A model generated the notes under the pieces. It was not told the origin of the DNA and ran no database searches. It worked only from the letters and a program-made list of their open reading frames with translations. This document shows, piece after piece, positions 25,123 through 34,507 of a stretch of DNA of 64,000 bases (position 1 is its first letter; each line of letters opens with the position of its first letter). The position numbers and the translations under genes are program-made. The DNA comes from Leisingera daeponensis (GTDB lineage: Bacteria; Pseudomonadota; Alphaproteobacteria; Rhodobacterales; Rhodobacteraceae), in assembly GCF_019801465.1 (NCBI RefSeq), contig NZ_JAHVJA010000001.1, positions 894,182 through 958,181 of the forward strand. The letters run 5' to 3'.

Positions 25123-25614
25123 ATGACCAGCGACCCTTTGGACATCCACACCCTGCCCGGCCACCTGATCCGGCGGCTGCACCAGATCTCCGTTGCCCAG
25201 TTCATGGACCACATGGCGGCAGAGGGCGTCGACCTGACGCCGGTGCAGTTTGCCGCCATGGCCGCCATCCACCGCCACCCCGGCATCGACCAGGCCTCGG
25301 TTGCGGGGCTCATCGCCTATGACCGCGCCACATTGGGCAAGGTGGTGGACCGGCTGGTGGACAAGGGCCTGGTGGAACGCCGCGTGTCCCAGGCCGACCG
25401 CCGCGCCCGCGAGGTCAGCCTGACCCGCGGCGGCGCCGCGCTTCTGGACCGGATCCTGCCCATCGTCCGCGCGTCGCAGCCCGGCATTCTGACCGGCCTT
25501 ACGGAAGCGGAGCAGGAAACTTTCGTGGCCCTGCTGCAAAAGGCGACCCTGGCCGGCAACGACCTCAGCCGCGCGCCGCAGCGCGACCTGCCCGGACGCC
25601 ACGCTGCCGAATAG
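25123..25614 (+). CDS. MarR-family transcriptional regulator
   Basis: This 163-residue winged-helix protein shows VDLTPVQFAAMAAIHRHPG, the recognition helix region IAYDRATLGKVVDRLVDKGL and the wing VERRVSQADRRAREVSLT. MarR proteins act as dimers, usually repressing nearby genes until an aromatic or other small ligand binds. No obvious target is adjacent: mnmH is divergent upstream and the SRAP gene is convergent downstream by two bases. An in-frame extension upstream to 25024 exists but ATG 25123 fits homologues better. Confidence 0.88.
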   Translation: MTSDPLDIHTLPGHLIRRLHQISVAQFMDHMAAEGVDLTPVQFAAMAAIHRHPGIDQASVAGLIAYDRATLGKVVDRLVDKGLVERRVSQADRRAREVSLTRGGAALLDRILPIVRASQPGILTGLTEAEQETFVALLQKATLAGNDLSRAPQRDLPGRHAAE

Positions 25615-25616
25615 CC

Positions 25617-26306
25617 TCAGATCAGCCGCCCGCGCGGGATATCCTCCTCGCCGAAGGGCTCAATCAGCTCCGCCCCCCCGGCGCGGTTGGAGTTCACCGC
25701 CGGATCGACACGGTGGAACTCCAGCAGGCCCTCTGCCCCCGGCCGCATCAGCCTGGCGGCGCCAAGGCCCTCCTCGCCCAGCCATTTGCCCCAGTCCTCC
25801 GGCTCCAGGATCAGCGGCATCCGGTGATGGATGGCCGACAGCTCCTCGTTGGCGGCAGTGGTGACAATGGCGCAGGTCTTGACGGGATCATCCGCCCCCC
25901 AGCTCCGCCAGACAGCGGCAAAGGCAATGGGGGCGCCGTCGCTGCGGCGGATGTACCAGGGCAGCCGGGCGCCGTCCGCCGATTTGGTCCATTCATAAAA
26001 CCCGCTGGCCGGGATCAGGCAGCGCCGCTCGCGGCAGGATTTGGCAAAGGCAGGCTTCTCCGCAATCGTCTCTGCCCGGGCGTTGATCAGCAGCGGCCCG
26101 GCGCTCTCGCTCTTGTACCAATGCGGCAGGAAGCCCCAGCGCATGGCCGCCAGCTGCCGCCCGGCATCGCCCGCGTGCACCACATGCACCGGGTTGGTCG
26201 GGCAGACGTTGAAGTTCGGCACCTTGGGCAGATCGTTTGCAGGCTGCGCCGCAAACAGCTGCGCCATTGCATCCGTGGGCAGGGTTATGGCAAATCGTCC
26301 GCACAT
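25617..26306 (-). CDS. yedK: SOS-response-associated peptidase (SRAP, YedK/HMCES)
   Basis: This 229-residue SRAP domain protein forms a thiazolidine crosslink with abasic sites in single-stranded DNA and so shields them. The active residues are present: Cys2 after the initiator methionine (MCGRFA), the asparagine in LLINARAET, the glutamate in ASGFYEW and the histidine in IHHRMPLIL. The length fits the family. Convergent with the marR gene. No LexA box was identified in front of it. Confidence 0.93.
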   Translation of the reverse strand: MCGRFAITLPTDAMAQLFAAQPANDLPKVPNFNVCPTNPVHVVHAGDAGRQLAAMRWGFLPHWYKSESAGPLLINARAETIAEKPAFAKSCRERRCLIPASGFYEWTKSADGARLPWYIRRSDGAPIAFAAVWRSWGADDPVKTCAIVTTAANEELSAIHHRMPLILEPEDWGKWLGEEGLGAARLMRPGAEGLLEFHRVDPAVNSNRAGGAELIEPFGEEDIPRGRLI

Positions 26307-26396
26307 GCTGATTTCTAACCCGGGCCGGGGCGCAGATGCAAAGCCTGCCTTGGCCGAGGATTTTCAGCCGCCCTGACAGGATGATAGATAGGCCTC

Positions 26397-28145
26397 ATGA
26401 CTCTTCAGAATGATCTCCAGTCCGCCTTGGGCTTTCTCAACCAGGGCAAGTTCAAACAGGCGCTGAAACAGTCCAAGGGCGGCATGAAGCGGCACAAGAG
26501 CCACCCGGATTTTCCCAATATCGCCGGCATTTCGCTGTCGGGCCTGGGCAAGCACCGCGATGCCATTCCGTATTTCAAGAAGGCACTGGCGCTGGCCCCC
26601 GGCTTTCACGACGCCCGCAAGAACCTGGCGCAGACGCTGCTGTTCCTGCAGCAGGGCGAACCGGCGATGAAGCTGCTGGAGCGGGTGCTGAAGGACCAGC
26701 CCGGCGATCAGGCGGCGCTGTATCTGCAGGCGCAGGCGCATCTGGTGATGAACGCGCCCGAAGCCGCAATCGTAACCGCCACCGCAGCGCTGGCCCGCGA
26801 TCCGCGCCAGCCGCGGATGCTGCGGCTGCGCGCCACGGCCTGGAACACGCTGGGCGACGAAAAGGCGGCGCTGGCCGACTATCAGGCCGCGGTCAAGGTG
26901 AACCCGAACGACGCCGACGCGCTGCAGAACGCCAGCCTGCTGCTGGCCCGGCTGATGCGTCAGGACGAAGCCACCGAGACCGCCCGGAAGGCCGTCGCCG
27001 TGGCCCCGCAGAACGTGGAGGCGCGCCGCCGCCTGGCCAGCCAGCTGATCTCCAACGGCGACTCCGCCGCTGCCCGCGGGCAATGCCTGGCGCTGATGGA
27101 ACTGGACCCCAAGGACACCCAGGTGCTGGAGATGCTGGCCCGCATCAGCAGCCGCGACCAGAACGCGGAATTGCTGCCCGTCGCGCAGAAGGCGCTGAAA
27201 GCCGCAGCCCCGCGTTCACTTGACCGCGCCAATGTTAGTTTTGCCCTGGCCCGGATCGCCGATCAGGCCGGCGACAAGGAGGCTTTCGCCGCCCACAATG
27301 ACGAGGCCAACGCCTGCATGGCGGCGCAGACCCCCTATGACTACGAGGGAAGCGAGCGCCAGTTCAGCCGCATCATGGCCGCCTTCCCGGATGTCATCAC
27401 CCCGGCGGAAACCGCGCCGGAAGGCCCGCGCCCGATCTATGTGGTGGGGATGCCGCGCTCCGGCACCACCCTCACCGAAACCGTGATCGGCCTGCACCCC
27501 GATGTGTTCCCGCTGGGCGAGCGCGGCGTGCCGGCCTTCCTGCTGCATCCCTGTCTGGACAAGGATCAGGACTTCACCCCCGAAGCCGCCCGCGATTTCA
27601 CGGCAGACGACATCAGCCGCCTGCCCGAAATGCCCAAGGGCACCCGCGCCTATGTCGACAAGATGCCCGACAACTACCGCCTCCTGGGCCACCTTGGCAC
27701 CGCCTACCCGGATGCACAGTTTGTTCATCTTTGCCGCGATCCGCGCGATGTGGCGCTGTCGATCTGGCGCGGCTATTTCTCCGGCAGCTCGCTAACCTAC
27801 GCCTACGACCTCAAGGCGATGGCGCACCGCTTCAACCTCTACGGGCGGCTGATGCAGCACTGGCGGCAGGTGATGCCGGGCCGGATCTATGACCTGCGCT
27901 ACGAAACCTTCGTTGCCGACATCGAGGGTGAAAGCCGCAAGCTGGCGGACTTCTGCGGGCTTACTTGGGTCGAGGACATGGCCCACCCCGAGCGCCACGA
28001 AGGCCAGGTGCTGACGCTGTCGAACACGCAAGTCAGGCAGACGGCGCACACGCGTTCGATTGGCAAATGGGAGAAGTACGCCGATGTCCTGGCGCCCTTC
28101 ATTGACGGGCTGAACCCGGAAATCTGGCCTGAAATCAAAGGTTAA
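26397..28145 (+). CDS. TPR-repeat protein with C-terminal sulfotransferase domain
   Basis: This 582-residue protein has about eight TPR-like units over residues 1-300 (for example HPDFPNIAGISLSGLGKHRD and PNDADALQNASLLLARLMRQ). A sulfotransferase domain follows from about residue 345. The 5'-phosphosulfate loop is VGMPRSGTTLTETVIG and the 3'-phosphate site is FVHLCRDPRDVALSIWRGYF. Bacterial TPR-sulfotransferases of this layout are common in alphaproteobacteria and are assumed to sulfate a cell-surface or secreted acceptor; the acceptor is unknown. No signal peptide or membrane segment is present. A second, unrelated sulfotransferase lies at 44631-45296. Confidence 0.88.
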   Translation: MTLQNDLQSALGFLNQGKFKQALKQSKGGMKRHKSHPDFPNIAGISLSGLGKHRDAIPYFKKALALAPGFHDARKNLAQTLLFLQQGEPAMKLLERVLKDQPGDQAALYLQAQAHLVMNAPEAAIVTATAALARDPRQPRMLRLRATAWNTLGDEKAALADYQAAVKVNPNDADALQNASLLLARLMRQDEATETARKAVAVAPQNVEARRRLASQLISNGDSAAARGQCLALMELDPKDTQVLEMLARISSRDQNAELLPVAQKALKAAAPRSLDRANVSFALARIADQAGDKEAFAAHNDEANACMAAQTPYDYEGSERQFSRIMAAFPDVITPAETAPEGPRPIYVVGMPRSGTTLTETVIGLHPDVFPLGERGVPAFLLHPCLDKDQDFTPEAARDFTADDISRLPEMPKGTRAYVDKMPDNYRLLGHLGTAYPDAQFVHLCRDPRDVALSIWRGYFSGSSLTYAYDLKAMAHRFNLYGRLMQHWRQVMPGRIYDLRYETFVADIEGESRKLADFCGLTWVEDMAHPERHEGQVLTLSNTQVRQTAHTRSIGKWEKYADVLAPFIDGLNPEIWPEIKG

Positions 28146-28151
28146 CGGACG

Positions 28152-28460
28152 TTACCTGGTGTAGGCCTTGCGCGCGATTTCGATCCGCGCATCCATCATC
28201 GACATTTCCTTCAGGATCTCCTGCCGGCGGCTGCGGTCGCCGGCCTCGCGCAGCTCCGCCCGCAGGCGCTGAAGCTCGCGCGAAAGGCTGACGAACTCCG
28301 GAACCCCGCCGCTTTCGCGCACCAGCCGGTTGACCAGTTCATTCTCCGGATCCTCGCATTTCGGCAGCGGCTTGCCAGCGCCTTGCAAGTTGTCAAAGGC
28401 GCCGTCCTTTTCGGCGGCTTCGATCCGGGCATTGATGAGGTCGATCAGCGGGTGGTCCAT
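28152..28460 (-). CDS. DUF1992 (DnaJ-homologue C28-like) protein
   Basis: This 102-residue protein carries the DUF1992 block: IDLINARIEAAEKDGAFDNL, then GAGKPLPKCEDP and a helical C-terminal half rich in Arg and Glu. The domain also occurs in eukaryotic DNAJC28; its biochemical role is not known to me. It is probably cytoplasmic and helical. Convergent with the TPR-sulfotransferase gene, leaving six bases between stops. It may share a transcript with the 5'-nucleotidase upstream, but two perfect palindromes sit between them. Confidence 0.87.
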   Translation of the reverse strand: MDHPLIDLINARIEAAEKDGAFDNLQGAGKPLPKCEDPENELVNRLVRESGGVPEFVSLSRELQRLRAELREAGDRSRRQEILKEMSMMDARIEIARKAYTR

Positions 28461-28561
28461 GGCTGCATTCTGCCACGCTGTTCAGCCCCCCGCCAGCCCG
28501 TTAACGAAGCGCCGGCCAAGGTTATCAAATTCCAAAAATAATGCGGCAGCCCTCCTGCCCG

Positions 28562-28600
28562 AATGTTTCGCGCGCGAAACATTGGGTCCGGTCCGGACCC
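28562..28600. repeat. Two abutting perfect palindromes (22 bp and 17 bp)
   Basis: Positions 28562-28583 form a perfect 22-bp palindrome whose left half is AATGTTTCGCG. Positions 28584-28600 directly follow with a perfect inverted repeat of GGGTCCGG around a single T. The outer parts TGTTTC and GAAACA match the ends of the chromosomal ParB site parS, but the centre is CGCGCG instead of ACGT, two bases longer. Neither palindrome is followed by a T-run on either strand. A protein-binding site or processing hairpin between the 5'-nucleotidase and DUF1992 genes is likely. Confidence 0.6.
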
Positions 28601-28612
28601 ATGTGACGCTGC

Positions 28613-30193
28613 CTATTTCACCTGCGCAATCCGCCCGTCGGTATAGGGCGTATAAGGCCCCTGCGCCGCCAGATACTCCGCCAGTACATCCGCCAGGTCC
28701 GGGCCAAAGTCATAGGCGTTCTTGTCGTTCCCTTCGAACATCGCATAGCCGTCGCCGCCTTTGCGCACATAATCGTTGGTGACCACCACATATGTCCTGG
28801 CCGGATCAATAGGCACAAAGCCGTCGCCCTCTGCCACCAGCACCTCGGTGACGCGGCCCGCGTTCGGCGCGGCAGAGCTGTCCCAGCTGAATTTCAGCCC
28901 TGCCACCTGCGGAAAGCGGCCCTTGACGTCCTCCACCTGGCTCACCCCGTTCTCCAGCGCCGCGACCAGCGTCTTGCCGTCAATCTGGAAGGTCGACAGC
29001 GTGTTCTGGAACGGCAGAATGGTCAGCACCTCGCCCATGGTGACCTCCCCCGCATCCAGGCTGGCGCGGATGCCGCCGGAGTTGGCAATGGCAATGGTCA
29101 CGCCCTGGTCCTTGACCCGGTCCAGCATCGCATCGGCCACCAGGTTGCCCATCGGACACTCCTGCACCCGGCACACATCGCGGCTTCCCTCAACGGGTTC
29201 CGCGGCCTCCGCCACCACCTTGTTGCGGATCTCATCCAGCGGCTGGGCCAGCTCCGCGATCCGGTCCAGCGTCGCCGCGTCCTCGCTGACGGCCGCATCC
29301 ATGATCAGCGGCTCGCCTTCCGCAAGGATTACATTGCCCGCATCATCAAAGGTCACGTTCAGCTCGCCCAGGAACTTGCCATAGGCATAGGCCTGCACGA
29401 TCTGCACCCCGTTCACCACGGTCGGATACGGCCCCGCGGCCTTGTCCGAGGTGTTGGACAGGTAGGTGTTGCTGTGGCCGCCGACGATCACGTCCACACC
29501 GGAGGTCTCCGCCGCCACCCGCTGGTCAACGCCATAGCCTGAGTGGCTGAGCACCACGATCTTGTTGACGCCTTCCGCGGTCAGCCTGTCGACCTCCGCC
29601 TGCACCGCCGCAACAGGATCGGAGAAATGCACGTGTTTGCCTGGGCTTGCCAGCTCATGCGTATCCTCCGGCGTCAGGCCGATGAGGCCGATCTTTTCGC
29701 CGCCGCGCTCGATCACCGTGGATTTCTTCAGCACATCCGCCAGCGACGGCTCCTGTGACACATCCGCATTCGACATCAGCACCGGAAAGCCCGCCGCATC
29801 CATGAACCCGCGCAGAACCTCGGGCCCGTCGTCAAACTCGTGGTTGCCGACGGTCATCCCGTCATAGCCCAGCTGGTTCATGAATTCCGCCGCGGCCTTG
29901 CCCTTGTAATAGGTATAGAACAGCGAACCCTGAAACTGATCGCCGCCATCCACCAGGATCGAATTCGCCGCCCGCGCCCGCGCGGCTGCAATCGCCGTTA
30001 CCAGCCGCGCGGTGCCGCCGAAACACTTGCCCTCGGCCTGATCCTCGGCGTCGCAGGTGCTGTCGTATTTGCTGATCGGCTCAAACCGCGAATGGAAATC
30101 GTTGGTGTGCAGGATCGTCAGCCTGTACTCAGCCGCCGCTGCTCCGGCGGTCAGGGCCAGGGCTGCAACCGACGAAAGAAACCGTGCAATCAT
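28613..30193 (-). CDS. Periplasmic 5'-nucleotidase/2',3'-cyclic phosphodiesterase (UshA-like)
   Basis: This 526-residue protein has a signal peptide (ALALTAGAAAAEY, cleavage near residue 21). The N-terminal calcineurin-type domain has the two-metal motifs TILHTNDFHSRFEP, DGGDQFQGS, VGNHEFDDG, VLSHSGYG and VGGHSNTYL. The C-terminal 5'-nucleotidase domain has CPMGNLVADAM, IANSGGIRASLDAGE and the substrate-stacking region NDYVRKGGDGYAMF. It should dephosphorylate extracellular nucleotides so that the cell can take up nucleoside and phosphate. That would feed the cdd-deoA-deoB-upp operon further along. The ATG at 30193 is chosen because the signal peptide starts there. Confidence 0.92.
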   Translation of the reverse strand: MIARFLSSVAALALTAGAAAAEYRLTILHTNDFHSRFEPISKYDSTCDAEDQAEGKCFGGTARLVTAIAAARARAANSILVDGGDQFQGSLFYTYYKGKAAAEFMNQLGYDGMTVGNHEFDDGPEVLRGFMDAAGFPVLMSNADVSQEPSLADVLKKSTVIERGGEKIGLIGLTPEDTHELASPGKHVHFSDPVAAVQAEVDRLTAEGVNKIVVLSHSGYGVDQRVAAETSGVDVIVGGHSNTYLSNTSDKAAGPYPTVVNGVQIVQAYAYGKFLGELNVTFDDAGNVILAEGEPLIMDAAVSEDAATLDRIAELAQPLDEIRNKVVAEAAEPVEGSRDVCRVQECPMGNLVADAMLDRVKDQGVTIAIANSGGIRASLDAGEVTMGEVLTILPFQNTLSTFQIDGKTLVAALENGVSQVEDVKGRFPQVAGLKFSWDSSAAPNAGRVTEVLVAEGDGFVPIDPARTYVVVTNDYVRKGGDGYAMFEGNDKNAYDFGPDLADVLAEYLAAQGPYTPYTDGRIAQVK

Positions 30194-30354
30194 GAGGAGC
30201 GCTCCCGTGTTCCGTTTCGGGCAAGCCTGCGCCCAAACCCCGCGCCGGTCAAAGGGGAAAAGCCGGGCCGGCGCCTCCCCTTGCGTCAGCTTTGCGCGCT
30301 CCGCCCCCGCCAATCCCCCTTGATTCCTTTGGCGGTGCAGGGCATCAGGCCGTC

Positions 30355-30693
30355 ATGCTGATTTACAAGATTTTCCGGGCGGACGAATGGGCCGCACTGC
30401 AGGCCGCGGGCGAGACCCCGGGCGCACCAATTGATGTGGCGGACGGCTATGTCCATTTCTCCACCGCGAGCCAAGCCGCCGAGACCGCTGCCAAGCATTT
30501 TGCCGGCGCTGATGGGCTGACCCTGCTGGCCTGCGATGCCGATGCGATGGGCGATGACCTGAAGTGGGAAGTTTCCCGCGGCGGCGCAGAGTTCCCGCAT
30601 CTCTACCGTAACATCCGCATGAGCGACGTGGTCTGGGCCAAGCCGCTGCCGCTGGTGAAGGGCTCCCATCAGTTCCCGGAGGAAATGGCATGA
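30355..30693 (+). CDS. DUF952 family protein
   Basis: This 112-residue protein is a single DUF952 domain, with [10 protein letters not shown] at the start and [20 protein letters not shown] and FPHLYRNI further on. The fold resembles glutathione S-transferase-like or ADP-ribosyl-related small domains, but no activity is established. Its stop overlaps the pyrD start (ATGA at 30690-30693), an arrangement I recall as common in Rhodobacterales. Cotranslation with pyrD hints at a housekeeping link, which is inference. Confidence 0.88.
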   Translation: MLIYKIFRADEWAALQAAGETPGAPIDVADGYVHFSTASQAAETAAKHFAGADGLTLLACDADAMGDDLKWEVSRGGAEFPHLYRNIRMSDVVWAKPLPLVKGSHQFPEEMA

Positions 30694-31748
30694 AGCTGAC
30701 AGAGAAGCTTGCCCTTGCCGCCATGCACCGGATCGACCCGGAGGCGGCGCATGGGCTGTCGGTCAAGGCGCTGACCATGGGGCTGGCCCCTGCCCCCGGC
30801 CCGGTGACTTCGGCGCGGCTGAAGACCACGCTGGCAGGTATTGATCTGGCGAACCCGGTTGGTCTGGCCGCGGGCTATGACAAGAACGCCGAGGCGCTGG
30901 CGCCGCTGGCGAAGTCCGGCTTCGGCTTCATTGAGGTGGGCGCAGCTACGCCCCGCGCGCAGCCCGGCAATCCCAAGCCGCGCCTGTTCCGCCTGACCGA
31001 GGACAAGGCAGCGATCAACCGCTTCGGCTTCAACAACGAGGGCATGGAGGCGATTGGCATGCGCCTCTCCCAGCGGCCGCGCGACGCGGTGATCGGGCTG
31101 AACCTCGGCGCCAACAAGGACAGCGAAGACCGAGCCGCGGATTTCGCCAAGGTGCTGGCCCATTGCGGCGCGCATCTGGATTTTGCCACCGTCAACGTCT
31201 CCTCCCCCAACACCGAGAAGCTGCGCGACCTGCAGGGCAAGGCGGCGCTGTCGGCGCTGCTGGCGGGCGTGATCGAAACCCGCGACGGCCTCAGCCGCCG
31301 GGTGCCGGTGTTCCTGAAAATTGCCCCGGATCTGGACCGTGCAGGGATCGAGGACATTGCTGCAGTGGCGCTGGAGACCGGCATCGACGCGGTGATTGCC
31401 ACCAACACCACCCTGTCCCGCGACGGCTTGCGCAGTGCCCACAAAGGCGAGGCCGGGGGCTTGTCCGGCGCGCCGCTGTTCGAGAAATCCACCCGGGTGC
31501 TGGCGCAGTTGTCGGAGCTGCTGGACGGCAAGGTGCCGCTGGTCGGCGTCGGCGGCATCAGCACGGCAGAGCAGGCCTATGCCAAAATCTGCGCCGGTGC
31601 CAGCGCCGTGCAATTTTACACCGCGATGGTCTATGGCGGTCTGTCGCTGGCGGGCGACATTGCCCGCGGGCTGGACGCGCTGCTGGCACGCGACGGCTTT
31701 GACAACGCCGCGCAAGCGGTTGGAAGCAAACGGAAGGATTGGCTGTGA
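30690..31748 (+). CDS. pyrD: Dihydroorotate dehydrogenase (quinone), class 2
   Basis: This 352-residue membrane-associated FMN enzyme oxidises dihydroorotate to orotate with ubiquinone in pyrimidine synthesis. Class 2 features are an amphipathic N-terminal helix pair ([20 protein letters not shown]) for the quinone tunnel, [24 protein letters not shown] and the catalytic serine in [16 protein letters not shown], with FMN-site VGGIST near the end. It is overlapped by DUF952 upstream and by the arsC-like gene downstream (GTGA at 31745-31748), so three genes are coupled. Confidence 0.96.
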   Translation: MKLTEKLALAAMHRIDPEAAHGLSVKALTMGLAPAPGPVTSARLKTTLAGIDLANPVGLAAGYDKNAEALAPLAKSGFGFIEVGAATPRAQPGNPKPRLFRLTEDKAAINRFGFNNEGMEAIGMRLSQRPRDAVIGLNLGANKDSEDRAADFAKVLAHCGAHLDFATVNVSSPNTEKLRDLQGKAALSALLAGVIETRDGLSRRVPVFLKIAPDLDRAGIEDIAAVALETGIDAVIATNTTLSRDGLRSAHKGEAGGLSGAPLFEKSTRVLAQLSELLDGKVPLVGVGGISTAEQAYAKICAGASAVQFYTAMVYGGLSLAGDIARGLDALLARDGFDNAAQAVGSKRKDWL

Positions 31749-32086
31749 TCACCTATTGGCATAACCCGCGCTGCTCGAAATCCCGCGCAGGCCTCGCCTT
31801 GCTGGAAGAGCGCGGCGCGGAGGTTCAGCAGCGGCTGTACCTGCAGGACGCGCCCTCGCTCGAGGAGATCAAGACCGTTCAGGCGGCGCTTGGCGTTTCC
31901 GCGGTTGCGATGATGCGGACCGGGGAAAAGGTCTTCAAGGAGCTGGGCCTTGCGAAGGACAGCGCCGAGGAAGAGCTGCTGGCGGCAATGGCCACGCATC
32001 CGATCTTGATCGAGCGCCCGATTGCGATCAAGGACGGCAAGGCGGTGATCGGCCGTCCGACCGAGGCTCTCGAAACACTGCTGTAA
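31745..32086 (+). CDS. ArsC-family (glutaredoxin-type) arsenate reductase-like protein
   Basis: This 113-residue thioredoxin-fold protein has the ArsC signature [10 protein letters not shown], with the catalytic cysteine at the CxxS-like site, and the conserved [20 protein letters not shown]. True ArsC reduces arsenate with glutathione and glutaredoxin; many housekeeping relatives (YffB/Spx-like) share the fold and lack that role. No other ars gene is near and the gene is coupled to pyrD, so arsenic resistance is uncertain. GTG 31745 is preferred over an in-frame TTG at 31739, because AGGA is six bases upstream of it. Confidence 0.85.
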   Translation: MITYWHNPRCSKSRAGLALLEERGAEVQQRLYLQDAPSLEEIKTVQAALGVSAVAMMRTGEKVFKELGLAKDSAEEELLAAMATHPILIERPIAIKDGKAVIGRPTEALETLL

Positions 32087-32122
32087 GACGCCGGGCGGAC
32101 GTCGCAGCCCGCCTGCCCCCTG

Positions 32123-33442
32123 CTATGCGCCCACCTGCGCCTCCAGCCGCGGGTAGCGCAGGCCCAGCGTCACGCCGCGGGCGATGTTGAGGACAATCAG
32201 CGCCCCCCACAGCCCGTGATTTCCAAAGGCCGGCACCAGCACCAGCAGTGCGGCCACATAGATGGCCACCGACTGCAGCATCGCCCACCGCATATCGCGG
32301 GTCCAGGTGGCGCCAATGTAGATGCCGTCGAACATGTAGCTGGCGACACTCAGGACCGGCAGCACCGCCGCCCAGATCAGGAACACCCGGCCCGCTTCGC
32401 GCACCTCAGGCGAGGTGGACATCAGGTCAATCAGCCAGGGGCCACCCGCGGCAAAGGCAATGCCGAGCAGAACCGCCCCGCCGACACCCCATTGCGACGA
32501 GATGATGGAGGCGCGGCGCACGCGCTGCCGGGCCTTGGCGCCGACAGCACCGCCCACCAGCGCCTCGGCGGAGAAGGCGAAACCGTCCAGCGCAAAGGCT
32601 GTGATCTCGACAAACTGCAAGAGGATCTGATTGGCGGCGAGGTTCACATCGCCGATGCCGGACCCGATGAACAGGAAGGTGGTGAAGGACCCGGTGAGCA
32701 GCACAGAGCGCACCATGATGTCGCCGTTGACCTGCATCATCCGTTTCAGCCGCGCAGGGTCGAACACCCGCGCCCAGTCGCGCCATTGATCGCCGGCAAA
32801 GGCATCCCGGCAGAGGTAGAGCCCCAATGCCAGACCGGTCCATTCGGCAATCAGCGTGGCGATGGCAACGCCCTCCACGCCCCAGCCGAGGCCCAGCACG
32901 AACCACAGGTCCAGCACGATGTTCAGCCCGTTCATCCAGACCTGCAGCAGGAACACGCCGCGGGTGCGCTCCACCGCGATCAGCCAGCCGGTGACCGCAT
33001 ACAGCGCGATGGTGGCCGGCGCGCCCCAGATGCGGATTTCCAGGTAATCGCGGGCCAGGCTTTCAACCTCGGCACTGGCCGGCGCCAGCGCGAAGGCACC
33101 CCAGAACACCGCGCTCTGCGCAATGATGAACACGGCGCCGGCGGCAAAGGCCAGCAGCAGCCCGCGCATCAGCAGGGCACCGGTTTCAGCCCAATCCCCC
33201 GCCCCGCGGGCCTGTGCCGCCAGCCCGGTGGTGCCCATCCGCAGGAAGCCGAAGATCCAGTAGATCGTCGCCAGAATCACCGCGCCGATGCCCACCGCGC
33301 CGATCGGCGCCGCCTCGCCCATCTGGCCGACCACGCCGGTGTCCACGGCGCCCAGGATCGGCACCGTGGCGTTCGACAGCACAATCGGCAAAGCGATCCT
33401 GAGCACCCGTTTGTGGGTGATCTCCGTGTCCGCACTGGTCAT
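32123..33442 (-). CDS. MATE-family efflux transporter (DinF-like)
   Basis: This 439-residue protein has twelve predicted membrane helices in two pseudo-symmetric halves. Family blocks include RIALPIVLSNATVPILGAVD, the second-half counterpart QILLQFVEITAFALDGFAFS and EALVGGAVGAKARQ. MATE proteins of the DinF group export drugs or toxic metabolites using proton or sodium gradients. It is the last gene of a minus-strand unit with two thioesterases, starting four bases after the upstream stop. The substrate is unknown. Confidence 0.9.
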   Translation of the reverse strand: MTSADTEITHKRVLRIALPIVLSNATVPILGAVDTGVVGQMGEAAPIGAVGIGAVILATIYWIFGFLRMGTTGLAAQARGAGDWAETGALLMRGLLLAFAAGAVFIIAQSAVFWGAFALAPASAEVESLARDYLEIRIWGAPATIALYAVTGWLIAVERTRGVFLLQVWMNGLNIVLDLWFVLGLGWGVEGVAIATLIAEWTGLALGLYLCRDAFAGDQWRDWARVFDPARLKRMMQVNGDIMVRSVLLTGSFTTFLFIGSGIGDVNLAANQILLQFVEITAFALDGFAFSAEALVGGAVGAKARQRVRRASIISSQWGVGGAVLLGIAFAAGGPWLIDLMSTSPEVREAGRVFLIWAAVLPVLSVASYMFDGIYIGATWTRDMRWAMLQSVAIYVAALLVLVPAFGNHGLWGALIVLNIARGVTLGLRYPRLEAQVGA

Positions 33443-33446
33443 CCGT

Positions 33447-33965
33447 TCAGCCTTCGCCGTTCTGGTCCTGCGGCATCAGGAAATGGCCGGTGGCCTGGGC
33501 AAACAGCTTGTCCTTGTGATCCTGCCAGGCCTCGACATGCACCGAGGCGTAGCGGCGGCCGGAGCGGTTCACCCGGGCGCGGGCATAGGCATCACGCGGC
33601 AGGCCGGAACGCAGGTAATCGACGGTGAAGTCGATGGTCTTGGGCTGGCGCGGCAGGTTGCCTTTGGCCATTTCCGCCGGATCCAGATCACCGGATTCAA
33701 TGCGTTGCCACAGGTGCGACCAATTGAGCGTGATCATCGCAGTGATTTCCAGGAATGCTGCAGTCACCCCGCCGTGGATGGCAGGAAGAAACGGATTGCC
33801 GATCAGCTTGTCGTCGAAATTCAGCTGCGCCGTCAGCTCATCTCCGCGGCGCTCGAAGGTCACGTTCAGGAAGCGGATGTACGGCACCGAGTCGACCAGC
33901 GCCGACAGGGCTGCATCGCGGCGCTGCTTGACCACCTGGATCGGTTCTGGACGGGGGCGGCTCAA
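33447..33965 (-). CDS. PaaI-type hotdog thioesterase (larger paralogue)
   Basis: This 172-residue protein has a hotdog fold with the catalytic-helix entry [19 protein letters not shown] and the strand [21 protein letters not shown]. Such enzymes hydrolyse acyl-CoA thioesters, often aromatic or medium-chain, in the cytoplasm. It is longer than the family norm of about 140 residues because of an insert ([20 protein letters not shown]) after the catalytic helix. It overlaps the second thioesterase gene upstream by four bases and is followed by the MATE gene. The pair may act on different acyl chains or as a heteromer; this is inference. Confidence 0.85.
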   Translation of the reverse strand: MSRPRPEPIQVVKQRRDAALSALVDSVPYIRFLNVTFERRGDELTAQLNFDDKLIGNPFLPAIHGGVTAAFLEITAMITLNWSHLWQRIESGDLDPAEMAKGNLPRQPKTIDFTVDYLRSGLPRDAYARARVNRSGRRYASVHVEAWQDHKDKLFAQATGHFLMPQDQNGEG

Positions 33966-34384
33966 AACTTCTTCTCCACGGTAAAGGCGCCGGAGGCGGT
34001 GGCGACGGGCCGGTGCTCATCCTCATCCACGGCCACGGCGCGAACAAAGGCAACGGTGCGGGTGATCTGATGGCAGGTGGCGCGGGTGGTGATCGCCTGC
34101 CCCGGGGTTGCGGGGCGCATGTAGTCGATGCGCAGGTCGATGGTGGCAGTGCCGCCGGGGGCGGAGGGGTGGCTCATCACCGCTGCGCCGCAGCAGGTGT
34201 CCATCAGCGCCGACACCGCGCCGCCGTGAATGACGCCGGTGGCCGGGTCGCCGATCAGCTTCTTGTCGTAACCCATGCGGATTTCGGCGGTGCCGTCGCC
34301 GATCTCCGTCAGCTTCATGCCCAGTTGCTTGGCATGGGGGATCGCTTCGATGAACTGGCGCGCGAGCTCGGTCTTGTCGGCCAT
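33962..34384 (-). CDS. PaaI-type hotdog thioesterase
   Basis: This 140-residue hotdog protein has the expected length for the PaaI family, with [22 protein letters not shown] at the active helix and [18 protein letters not shown] following. It should hydrolyse acyl-CoA esters and release free CoA. ATG 34384 has AGGA seven bases upstream; an upstream extension in frame is not supported. It is the first gene of the thioesterase-thioesterase-MATE unit and is divergent from the first merR gene, so that regulator may control it. Confidence 0.87.
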   Translation of the reverse strand: MADKTELARQFIEAIPHAKQLGMKLTEIGDGTAEIRMGYDKKLIGDPATGVIHGGAVSALMDTCCGAAVMSHPSAPGGTATIDLRIDYMRPATPGQAITTRATCHQITRTVAFVRAVAVDEDEHRPVATASGAFTVEKKF

Positions 34385-34458
34385 GGGGCTGTCCTTTGAA
34401 ATCTCTGCCCCATCTTTGGCCGCCGCCAAGTGAAAGCGCAAGTGTGCCGCCACGGAGG

Positions 34459-34487
34459 TTGCACTGTTCGCTGCAAGTGCATAGGTT
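34459..34487 (+). promoter_or_regulatory. Candidate promoter and operator of the first merR gene
   Basis: TTGCAC (34459-34464) and TAGGTT (34482-34487) could be -35 and -10 with 17 bases between. Inside lies a dyad, TGCACT at 34460-34465 and AGTGCA at 34476-34481. MerR-type regulators bind dyads located between the promoter elements, which fits autoregulation. Confidence 0.4.
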
Positions 34488-34507
34488 CCCGGCAAGGGAG
34501 ACGACGG

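Noticed and set aside
28562..28583. Calling the 22-bp palindrome a chromosomal parS site
   Set aside because: The ends match, but the CGCGCG centre changes half-site spacing relative to TGTTTCACGTGAAACA, so it is reported only as parS-like.
31745..32086. Arsenic resistance operon
   Set aside because: Only an ArsC-fold gene is present, coupled to pyrD; the ArsR-family gene at 1607 is a persulfide-type sensor and far away.
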